From the NCBI GenBank assembly GCA_001460835.1, contig CYKH01002229.1:1-22843 (forward strand): a stretch of 22,843 bases of DNA. The letters are read 5' to 3'. Shown piece after piece: positions 9,846-16,588 of the stretch (positions are counted from its first letter, which is position 1; every line of letters starts with the position of its first letter). The DNA is from Bodo saltans. Its lineage: Eukaryota; Euglenozoa; Kinetoplastea; Eubodonida; Bodonidae. The translations under genes and the position numbers were made by a program. Under the pieces are notes generated by a model. It was not told where the DNA came from, made no database searches, and saw nothing but the letters and a program-made list of their open reading frames with translations.

Positions 9846-10160
9846 ATGTTTCGACGAGTGGCTCCCCGATTATCATCGTCCTTTGCAGGCAGATCCGCCT
9901 TGAGGAATGCAGGGCCACTCCCACTGGATCCCCACCCATGCCTCACCACAACAGGCACCAATATTGGAGAGCTTCATGAAATCGTACACTCAAGCTCCGC
10001 AAATAGCAGATTATTTGGCGGTAGCCCCGTGGCGGCACTTCTTAGTGCGTCCGGAGTTAGTTTGTTTTGCGTTTGCTTTGGTGTCAACATTCTGAACGCA
10101 GTCGTTGAGGCAACGTATCGTGAGGAGGAGGAGGACGATGACGACGACGACGATGCGTAA
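9846..10160 (+). CDS. Small putative mitochondrial membrane protein, 104 residues
   Basis: I chose the ATG at 9846 because the open frame upstream of it has no other ATG. The N-terminus MFRRVAPRLSSSFAGRSALR is rich in Arg and Ser with no acidic residues, typical of a mitochondrial presequence. Residues ~62-89 form one hydrophobic helix, followed by a strongly acidic tail of Glu and Asp. Proteins of this size and plan are common as accessory subunits of respiratory complexes or as inner-membrane proteins, but I do not recognise a family. The middle of the gene (bases ~9907-10093) reads as a more convincing protein in the +1 frame, so the middle of this conceptual translation may be wrong (see the next entry). 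The presequence and acidic tail are in the frame given here. Confidence 0.55.
   Translation: MFRRVAPRLSSSFAGRSALRNAGPLPLDPHPCLTTTGTNIGELHEIVHSSSANSRLFGGSPVAALLSASGVSLFCVCFGVNILNAVVEATYREEEEDDDDDDDA
9907..10095 (+). other. Alternative +1 frame inside the mitochondrial gene with protein-like sequence
   Basis: This 62-codon frame overlaps the 104-residue gene. It reads GHSHWIPTHASPQQAPILES and later APWRHFLVRPELVCFAFAL, with His, Trp, Tyr and Phe placed as in a real small membrane protein. Its composition looks more natural than the Ser/Gly/Thr-rich overlapping frame. It is bounded by TGA on both sides and has no presequence of its own. Possible explanations are two compensating indels in the assembly or gene, programmed frameshifting, or chance. 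Confidence 0.35.
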
Positions 10161-10355
10161 GAAGAGAATCAAGAGGCAACAAGAAAAAAATATGAGGGTG
10201 AGTGTGCACCACATACCAACTGTTCACTTTCTGTTTGTGTCTTTGTTTCTTTCTTTTGTACCCCCTTTTTGAACGACGTATCGAAAACAATTGGGAACAC
10301 GATTACCAACTTTAATAATCTGTTCGTGCGTGCAATGTCACCCAGGTGGTTGCTG

Positions 10356-10394
10356 TTTTTTTTTTTTTTTTGTTTCCCCCACCGCGCTTTACAG
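10356..10394 (+). promoter_or_regulatory. Poly-T tract and trans-splice acceptor for the TMEM245-like gene
   Basis: A run of 16 T (10356-10371) continues as GTTTCCCCCACCGCGCTTTACAG, with the AG at 10393-10394, 51 bases before the ATG at 10446. This is the clearest acceptor in the window. The rest of the 10161-10445 gap shows only the AT-rich 3' UTR of the previous gene. Confidence 0.6.
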
Positions 10395-10445
10395 TGAAGG
10401 GACAACCACCCTTTCCTCCCATTTGAAGGTGTAGCTGAAGAAAGC

Positions 10446-13208
10446 ATGCCGTCCCGTCCTCGCCTTCGCAACGTTGGAGCACCGCTGTCTCGCTCATCAT
10501 CTACATCGTCTCGTGCTGGAGGGGGTGTTGCTACAGATAGTGCGCCACAAAGTACGATGCTATTTTTAAGAAGTCCGCAGCCATCTGGTTATGCTTTTGG
10601 CGATCCTGCTCCAGCAGTTGCGTCAAGTGTCGCGCCTCCCAAGTCGAACAAGTGGGATGCCTCATCAACGCAGCAACACGATGATGAAAATAAAGAACTC
10701 TTTCGACGAACTCCACTGTTTTCATCTTCGACTTCTGCCACCACTTCGTCTGCGCAACCATCAGCAACCTTACCCCTTGCAGCACAAGCGCAGCGGTGCC
10801 ACGGCAGCGATGATGCTGAGATTTATCATAGGCGCTGGAGCCACGTCGTGATGGGCGCCACCAGTGGCATCCTCTTCAGTATTGCCTGCTTTGTTGCGTA
10901 TTGCTGTTACTTGTTAATGTCGCCGTACATGGGAGGTATTTCTTTTGGTGTGCTGTTATCGATTGTATTGCACCCCAAGACTCGGCATGATAAACTAGCG
11001 CGTGCTGGTTTATGCGTCTCAAAAATGGAGAGCGTCAATGCAGCGTGGGGTCCTATCCACGCAGCACCATCTCTACCCAACAACAGCAACAGTAAATTTA
11101 CGATTCCTGGAAAGCGTAAGTCACCTGCACCCCCGCCGTCAGTGCCGCTGGCGTCCCTCACGCGTTCATTGCCGCTTTGGTTGAGCAAATGGATCGGCTC
11201 GATGGTGAGCCTCGTGCCATTTGTGCGGCATGCTATTTATGAAGGGGCGCTGTTCATGGGCATGCAGAAGTTACCAAGCGTCATCAGACGGAGCTCGAGC
11301 TCAAAAAAGAAAGTGGGAAGTCTTCTGCATGTATCGGTTGCAGGTTGCGCGACGAGCATCGCGATCTTTGTATCGACTGCAGCCATGCTGACAGGACTCG
11401 TGCCATTTGTCTTGCTTCATGTCGCACTTCTGGTGCTGTTCCTATTGCTCGTGCCAATCCTCTCGGAGAAGTCCTTTGCGTATTACATGGAGCGCCTGTG
11501 GAAGTTCGCGCTCATGTCCTATTTCTGTTGCGGCCTGATGTATTGCTTCTTCTCCGATGTTGTGGTCGTGACTCAGACGGTGCAGCACACCACTTCTGTC
11601 GTGGTGGAGTCCAGCCGCTCGATTGTCACTCAGCGGGCAAACTGGACAGAGTTGATTCAAATGAGGAATAAAGTGTTATCAGACTTTGTCGTGGCGAACA
11701 ACCTGACGGATGTGGTGGAGCACATGAAACAATTAGAGCCTCTTTTGGCAAATCTTTCCTCCTCAATTCACGAAGTGTTCTCACCGTCATCTAGTGGCGC
11801 CGATGTCACTAACGGCAGTGCAACTACAGGAGCATCACCTGTAAACGGAAGCAGCAGTGGTTTCGCTCGTGGCACTGCAACGTTTAATTTTGGCAACTGG
11901 ACAGAGTTTGTGAGGCATGTGCAGGAAGCGTATCATCGGCTGCAATCACCTTCATCGGAGCAAGATGGGGTGACGTCTCTGATAACAACTGCATTCACTA
12001 GCCTCACCGACAAATCCCGGTACCTCGGCGTGGCTCTCCTCACTCTTGTTCTTAAAGTGGTGGAGAATGTGGTGAATGTCTTCGACGGGGTCTACGAGAT
12101 GGCTCTGTTTGTGTTTGTCTTCAAGTATTTGACCCAGCTCAGGCACACTGTGGTGTACTACCTCATCGACAAGATGTTATCGCCACTTCATCATCCAATG
12201 GCCAAAGATCACGCCACCGCTATTGAGCGTGATATCACAATTTCATTCGAGACCCTCTTTCAAAGTTTTTGGCACATCACGTGGTTCCACTTTTGCTCAA
12301 CCTTCTGCTGCTTTCGGTTGTGGGGGTCCCCGCTGCCATTTTTCAGCGGACTCGTGGCAGTGGCGATGGCGCTGTTTCCTTTTGTGCCAAAGTGGTTCAG
12401 CCCTTGCATGATTAAATTCTTTGTTCTGCTAGGAGACCGCGTCATGAACATCAGCGATGATTGGAGCACGGCATTTTTGCTGGTGTGGGACTATGAACTG
12501 CTCACCTTTGCTGCCATTGGGTATCTGGTGATGAAGGACGAGTGGCTCCTGTCCGTAGAGCGTGGGCTGCGTGGGGCCTCGCGACAAGACTCTCGTGGCG
12601 TGGTGAGGGAGCAGCTGCCAACATTTTTAGTCGGTACCTGCATTATCCTTGGCCTTGTCGTGTATGGACTCAGAGGCGTCTTGCTTGGACCTCTCACGGT
12701 GATTGTGGCACGCACGTTGTTTGATAACTGGGACAGCTTATCCTCTGGGATGTTACCGATGCCAGCGTTTGCAGTGGTGCAGCATTCTTCTTCTTCTGGA
12801 AAGACTCAGGCTGCACACTCAACAGGTGCGGCCACGGAGAATCGCGCTAAGAAGATTCACCAAGATGATGCCGCGTCGTCACCGCTCTTTGAGATCTCTC
12901 CGTTTCTTGCGCCTTCATCCTCCTCTGCTACGGTCTCTAGGAATGGGTCGTTCTCCATGACGATGTCCCCCTCCAAGTTGGTCCTTGGCAACAACGGCAG
13001 CAACGATGTTGCACCTTCAGCAGCAGCAGCCAAGAGAGGGAGCGTGACGACGGCGACGACAACAGCACGCACGAGCAACTCTCGTGATGCTACGGCTGCG
13101 GCAAGAGATCGCAATAACGTGACGCGCAATAACAGCGACGATGAAGAAATCAAGTCGTACGACATCTCTCGCACGCCAGAGTTACTAGTGCTGAAGAAGA
13201 AGCAATGA
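10446..13208 (+). CDS. TMEM245-like / AI-2E transporter-fold membrane protein
   Basis: 920 residues, multi-pass. After a Ser/Pro/Gln-rich N-terminal region (1-130) comes a helix pair (~133-176) with YLLMSPYMGGISFGVLLSIVLHP, the pattern that opens AI-2E/PerM proteins (a 'P-x-x-x-x-hydrophobic-HP' hairpin). Helices follow at ~291-312, 317-340 and 354-373. A luminal-looking loop at ~374-520 carries several sequons, and a helix lies at ~527-560. Residues ~590-660 (AIERDITISFETLFQSFWH, then a GSPLPFF..LVAVAMALFPFVP block) match the conserved AI-2E core. Residues ~724-760 give the terminal hairpin ending YGLRGVLLGPLTVIVARTLF, again family-typical. The length matches eukaryotic TMEM245 rather than bacterial members (~350 residues). 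TMEM245 function is poorly defined; the bacterial relatives export small molecules or ions. A disordered Ser/Asn-rich C-terminal tail (~770-920) is probably cytosolic. Confidence 0.75.
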   Translation: MPSRPRLRNVGAPLSRSSSTSSRAGGGVATDSAPQSTMLFLRSPQPSGYAFGDPAPAVASSVAPPKSNKWDASSTQQHDDENKELFRRTPLFSSSTSATTSSAQPSATLPLAAQAQRCHGSDDAEIYHRRWSHVVMGATSGILFSIACFVAYCCYLLMSPYMGGISFGVLLSIVLHPKTRHDKLARAGLCVSKMESVNAAWGPIHAAPSLPNNSNSKFTIPGKRKSPAPPPSVPLASLTRSLPLWLSKWIGSMVSLVPFVRHAIYEGALFMGMQKLPSVIRRSSSSKKKVGSLLHVSVAGCATSIAIFVSTAAMLTGLVPFVLLHVALLVLFLLLVPILSEKSFAYYMERLWKFALMSYFCCGLMYCFFSDVVVVTQTVQHTTSVVVESSRSIVTQRANWTELIQMRNKVLSDFVVANNLTDVVEHMKQLEPLLANLSSSIHEVFSPSSSGADVTNGSATTGASPVNGSSSGFARGTATFNFGNWTEFVRHVQEAYHRLQSPSSEQDGVTSLITTAFTSLTDKSRYLGVALLTLVLKVVENVVNVFDGVYEMALFVFVFKYLTQLRHTVVYYLIDKMLSPLHHPMAKDHATAIERDITISFETLFQSFWHITWFHFCSTFCCFRLWGSPLPFFSGLVAVAMALFPFVPKWFSPCMIKFFVLLGDRVMNISDDWSTAFLLVWDYELLTFAAIGYLVMKDEWLLSVERGLRGASRQDSRGVVREQLPTFLVGTCIILGLVVYGLRGVLLGPLTVIVARTLFDNWDSLSSGMLPMPAFAVVQHSSSSGKTQAAHSTGAATENRAKKIHQDDAASSPLFEISPFLAPSSSSATVSRNGSFSMTMSPSKLVLGNNGSNDVAPSAAAAKRGSVTTATTTARTSNSRDATAAARDRNNVTRNNSDDEEIKSYDISRTPELLVLKKKQ

Positions 13209-13382
13209 GCCCCATTTTCTCTCTCGATGTGCTCCACGTTCTTTGTTGCTGTCTCATCACACATTCTGGTTTTCTTTCCACATCCCTTTTTCACATTTCA
13301 CAAGCGCCATCATCCGGAATTTTGCTTTTCTGTGCGTGGATTTTCCGGCAGATCGTAGCAGAGCATTTCGACTGTCAACAAC

Positions 13383-13425
13383 AATTTTTTGTTTTCAACT
13401 TTCAATCATTTTCTCTATTTTGAAG
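13383..13425 (+). promoter_or_regulatory. Candidate trans-splice acceptor for the small Tim gene
   Basis: A T-rich tract (TTTTTTGTTTTCAACTTTC then TCATTTTCTCTATTTTGAAG) ends at the AG at 13424-13425, 15 bases before the ATG. A second AG follows at 13436-13437. Either gives a very short leader. Nothing else is seen between 13209 and 13439. Confidence 0.45.
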
Positions 13426-13439
13426 AATAAAAAGTAGGA

Positions 13440-13712
13440 ATGCCCCCGAGGTTCTCAAAAGCATGGAACGAGGAGTTTGACGTCATGAAGCAGATGCAAG
13501 ACGACCGCATGACAATGCACAACAACATCGTATGCCATGAACGTTGTGTGAAGAACGGGTACATCACTAACAACCACTTGCTCGGCGAGAAAACGTGTAT
13601 GGTCAATTGCCTCGGGAAACTCCTCCAAACAGCGATTGTGACGAATTTGCATTTTCAGAAATTTGAGGAGGAGCAAGCAAGGCTAGCCAAATCTTCCAAG
13701 AAGAGGAAGTAA
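13440..13712 (+). CDS. Small Tim (Tim9/Tim10/Tim8/Tim13-type) intermembrane-space chaperone
   Basis: 90 residues, the usual small Tim length. It has the hallmark twin CX3C motif: C32-HER-C36 and C53-MVN-C57 separated by 16 residues, flanked by amphipathic helices (MKQMQDDRMTMHNNI and LLQTAIVTNLHFQKFEEEQ). In this family the cysteines form two intramolecular disulfides after import by Mia40/Erv1-type oxidation. The proteins assemble as hexamers that carry hydrophobic precursors across the intermembrane space. The basic tail KSSKKRK is an extension I cannot interpret. Kinetoplastids have several divergent small Tims, and from sequence alone I cannot say which one this is. No presequence is expected and none is seen. 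Confidence 0.85.
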   Translation: MPPRFSKAWNEEFDVMKQMQDDRMTMHNNIVCHERCVKNGYITNNHLLGEKTCMVNCLGKLLQTAIVTNLHFQKFEEEQARLAKSSKKRK

Positions 13713-14092
13713 GAGCAAAGCAAAACAAAAAAGCACCCCAACCAAGAATTTTTTTTTGGTTGTTCGTGTCCACTTTTTTTTTTGTCTCTCACACAAAATA
13801 CCATCTGCCCGTTGTTTGTTCATATGGTTCTATCACACTGATAGTTGAAGTTGCCCTGGCCATGTTGTCCACTCCTTAAGCCGAATAGGAGGGGTTTCTC
13901 TCATTATGGAAGTTTCGTCGCGTTGTTGTCGTCGAGGGAGAGTTTGAAGTGAAAATTGTGCACACAAAAGCAGTTTCAACGTAAATATTGAGAACAGTAA
14001 AACGTAAGTTTGACGATGATTCAACTTTTTTGTTTCCACCAGAAAGGAGGAGATAGTCAACAGAAAAAAAATCAGTTGCGACAAAGAATAAA
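13713..14092 (+). other. Intergenic region with SRP54 splice acceptor
   Basis: 380 bases without a gene. The first part, with T9 and T10 runs at about 13749-13757 and 13774-13783, looks like the 3' UTR of the small Tim gene. The likely spliced-leader acceptor of SRP54 is the tract AACTTTTTTGTTTCCACCAG with its AG at 14041-14042, 51 bases before the ATG. I looked for a tRNA-like A/B box pair and found none. Confidence 0.5.
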
Positions 14093-15559
14093 ATGGTTCT
14101 CGCAGAATTAGGTCAGAAGATTGGAGCGGCCCTCCAGAAGATGTCTAAAAAGACGGTGGTGGGAGAAGAAGAAGTCAAGGAGCTGCTGAACGAAATCGCT
14201 CGTGCCCTTCTTCAAGCTGATGTGAACATTAGCATCGTGAAGCAACTCCAAACGAGCATCAAGACAGAAGTTGCGCTCACGGAAGAAGCAGTGGGTATGA
14301 ACAAACGAAAGATTCTTCAGCAGGCGGTGTTCAACGCGATTCGTAAAATCCTAGACCCTGGAGTGAAACCGTTCGTACCTCGCAAGAACGTTCCTAGCGT
14401 CGTCATGTTCGTTGGTCTTCAGGGCTCCGGTAAGACGACCTCCTGCACGAAATACGCCGCCTTCTTCCAGAGAAAAGGTCTGAAGACGGCACTGGTGTGC
14501 GCTGACACCTTCCGTGCCGGCGCGTATGATCAACTGAAACAAAATGCAACCAAAGCTAAGGTAAGATTCTACGGTTCGATCGTGGAGGCGGATCCAGTTG
14601 TGATTGCGCGTGAGGGCGTGGCCGAGCTGAAGAAGGAGAAGTACGACTTGATCATTGTTGACACCTCTGGCCGACACCGTCAAGAATCTGCTTTGTTTGA
14701 CGAAATGAAGCAAGTGCAAGAGGCCATCCAGCCGAATGATATCGTTTTTGTGATGAGCGCCACTGACGGACAGGGCGTGCACGAACAAGCTGCACAGTTT
14801 AAGGCCAAGGTGCCTGTAGGATCTGTGATTGTGACAAAGTTGGATTGCCACGCCAAAGGTGGTGGCGCACTTTCTGCCGTCGCAGCGACGAAGTCCCCCA
14901 TTATCTTCATTGGCACGGGTGAGCACGTCGAGGATTTTGAGCTCTTCAAGCCCGAGGCGTTTGTGGCGAAGATGCTCGGCATGGGCGATATCACGTCCCT
15001 TGTTGACACGCTCAAGGACGCCAACATTGATAGCGACAGTGAACTCTACAAACGTTTCCAGGAAGGCCAGTTTACTCTCAGAGATATGTACGAGCATCTG
15101 CAGAACGTCACCAAACTAGGCTCCGTTGGCAAGATTATGGAAATGATCCCCGGCATGGCAGGGATGAGTGGCCTTGCTGGCGATCACGGTACTGCGGTGC
15201 TGAAGTCTTTCATCTACATGCTAGACTCGATGACCAGCGCCGAGCTTGACGATGGTAAGGTCAAGAAGCTTATGACGCCGTCGCGCATGCATCGTATTGC
15301 CCGAGGGTCGGGAAGATCCATCCCCGAGGTGCAAAATTTAGTTGTGTCGTACACAAAGTTCGAAGACGTTGTGAAGAAGATTGGAAAGATGAACTTCAAA
15401 CAAATGACCGCCGACCCTGGCAGTCTCATGAGCGGGCGTGTGGGCCAGCAGCAGGCGGCACAGCTAGCGAAAGCCCTCAACCCACAGATGTTAAAGCAGT
15501 TAGGCGGCATGGGTGGCCTGCAGGGCATGATGAAGCAGCTGTCTCAGATGAAACAGTAA
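14093..15559 (+). CDS. SRP54: Signal recognition particle 54 kDa subunit
   Basis: 488 residues, full length for the family. The N domain (helical bundle, ~1-95) contains ALLQADV. The G domain has all GTPase motifs: G1 GLQGSGKTT (108-116), the insertion-box motif DTFRAGAYDQL (138-148), DTSGR (190-194), TKLD (248-251) and the closing GTGEH (274-278). The Met-rich M domain (~325-488) binds signal peptides and SRP RNA, the latter through the RIARGSGRSIPEVQNLV helix-turn-helix at ~401-417. The protein recognises ER signal sequences on nascent chains and, with the SRP receptor, targets ribosomes to the ER in a GTP-dependent cycle. The residue after TKLD is Cys, where most orthologues have Gly (TKLDGHAKGG). 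The C-terminus is a short Gly/Met/Gln tail. Confidence 0.97.
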   Translation: MVLAELGQKIGAALQKMSKKTVVGEEEVKELLNEIARALLQADVNISIVKQLQTSIKTEVALTEEAVGMNKRKILQQAVFNAIRKILDPGVKPFVPRKNVPSVVMFVGLQGSGKTTSCTKYAAFFQRKGLKTALVCADTFRAGAYDQLKQNATKAKVRFYGSIVEADPVVIAREGVAELKKEKYDLIIVDTSGRHRQESALFDEMKQVQEAIQPNDIVFVMSATDGQGVHEQAAQFKAKVPVGSVIVTKLDCHAKGGGALSAVAATKSPIIFIGTGEHVEDFELFKPEAFVAKMLGMGDITSLVDTLKDANIDSDSELYKRFQEGQFTLRDMYEHLQNVTKLGSVGKIMEMIPGMAGMSGLAGDHGTAVLKSFIYMLDSMTSAELDDGKVKKLMTPSRMHRIARGSGRSIPEVQNLVVSYTKFEDVVKKIGKMNFKQMTADPGSLMSGRVGQQQAAQLAKALNPQMLKQLGGMGGLQGMMKQLSQMKQ

Positions 15560-15806
15560 ACACCAGAGAGTGCAAGAGAAATGATTGTGTTCCTACAGTT
15601 ATCTTGTTTTTATTTCTGTGCTTCTTAATCGCGCGATTCATTTTCACTGTCATCTATTTTTTCTTGCATAGCTGACTGTTGGGGTTTAGCTCTCAAGCAT
15701 TCTCGTCTTGTTTTTTTTTAAAAAAGGAAGAAAGAGAAGGGAGGAAAAGGAAGACGATAGCCGAGGGAGTACACTCGCAGTTGTTTTGTGTTTCTTCGTG
15801 GTTGAT
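15560..15806 (+). other. SRP54 3' UTR and leader region before the duplication
   Basis: No gene is seen. It is T-rich, with a T9A6 block near 15711-15725 followed by a purine tract (GGAAGAAAGAGAAGGGAGG). An AG occurs at 15778-15779 (CTCGCAG) upstream of the first duplicated copy. Confidence 0.4.
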
Positions 15807-16198
15807 TTTGTTTCTCTTTTCACGCACGAATCCAAATTTTTGAGTTGAAAGAGCAAATGTTGTTCGAGGCTCCACCGCCACCACCTGCTGGATCAAACCC
15901 AGCAGCACCACACTTGCTCAACCCGCGTGGATTTCTGCTGAACAGCACCCACAACAATGCACAACCTCCTCCCGCGTTGGTGGTACCGAGCGATGCCTTC
16001 TCAAGGCCACTGACCACCACCGATTCTGCCGCTGCTCCTTCAACTGCAGTTGCAGTTGGAAGCAGAAAATCAAGTCGCACAGCCTTCCAGGATATCACCA
16101 ACAGTGCATCCAAGAAGGACAAAGCGGCGTATGCAGAGCATCAAGTTGCGCTCTCCTGCATGAGTCCTAACTATATAGAAATGATGCGAGCCCACAAC
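15807..16198 (+). repeat. Tandem direct repeat, copy 1 (392 bp)
   Basis: It starts at TTTGTTTCTCTTTT and ends at CCCACAAC, where copy 2 follows with no spacer. It covers the 50-base leader and the first 114 codons of the gene at 16250. Coding identity to copy 2 is about 95% by eye: 15 substitutions and one 3-base indel in about 340 bases. Confidence 0.92.
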
Positions 16199-16240
16199 TT
16201 TGTTTCTCTTTGCACGCTCGAAGCTCAAATTTTGAGTTGA
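15857..16240 (+). pseudogene. Truncated duplicate of the N-terminus of the 993-residue protein (127-codon mini-gene)
   Basis: The ATG at 15857 opens a 127-residue frame. Its first 114 residues match residues 1-113 of the downstream protein, including the PPPPP run and the RTAFQDITN motif. The last 13 residues (FVSLCTLEAQILS) are simply the leader of copy 2 read as protein, ending at the TGA 16238-16240, ten bases before the real ATG. The frame has no disabling mutation, so it may be expressed as a small protein or act as an upstream ORF. Nine of the 15 differences from copy 2 change the amino acid, and they are concentrated in residues 34-65. I call it a partial duplicate; whether it is functional cannot be told from sequence. 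Confidence 0.75.
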
Positions 16241-16588
16241 AAGATCAAAATGTTGTTCGAGGCTCCACCGCCACCACCTGCAGGATCAAACCCAGCAGCA
16301 CCCCACTTGCTCAACCCGCGCGGATTTCTGCTGAACAGCACCCACAACAGTGCACAACCTTCCGCGTTGGTGGTACCGAGCGATGCTTGCTCAAGGCCAC
16401 CGACCACCATCGAATCTGCCGTTGCTCCCACAACTGCAATTGCAGTTGGAAGCAGAAAATCAAGTCGCACAGCCTTCCAGGATATCACAAACAGTGCATC
16501 CAAGAAGGACAAAGCGGCGTATGCAGAGCATCAAGTTGCGCTCTCCTGCATGAGTCCTAACTATATAGAAATGATGCGAGCCCACAAC
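16199..16588 (+). repeat. Tandem direct repeat, copy 2 (390 bp)
   Basis: It starts TTTGTTTCTCTTTG and ends CCCACAAC at 16588, after which the sequence becomes unique (GCCAACAACAAATCG). This copy is continuous with the long gene and serves as its leader and N-terminus. Confidence 0.92.
16200..16223 (+). promoter_or_regulatory. Candidate trans-splice acceptor of the long gene, present only in copy 2
   Basis: TTGTTTCTCTTTGCACGCTCGAAG has its AG at 16222-16223, 26 bases before the ATG at 16250. The matching place in copy 1 reads ACGAATCC and lacks the AG. A site further upstream inside copy 1 would instead produce an mRNA that starts with the mini-ORF. Confidence 0.35.

Noticed and set aside
14351-15097. 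248-codon open frame on the minus strand
   Set aside because: It lies wholly inside SRP54, whose + strand reading has all family motifs, so it is an antisense shadow.
15807-16588. Duplication as a simple assembly repeat of one sequence
   Set aside because: The copies differ at 15 coding bases and an indel, so it is not an exact assembly copy. A join of two haplotypes remains possible and is noted in the finding.
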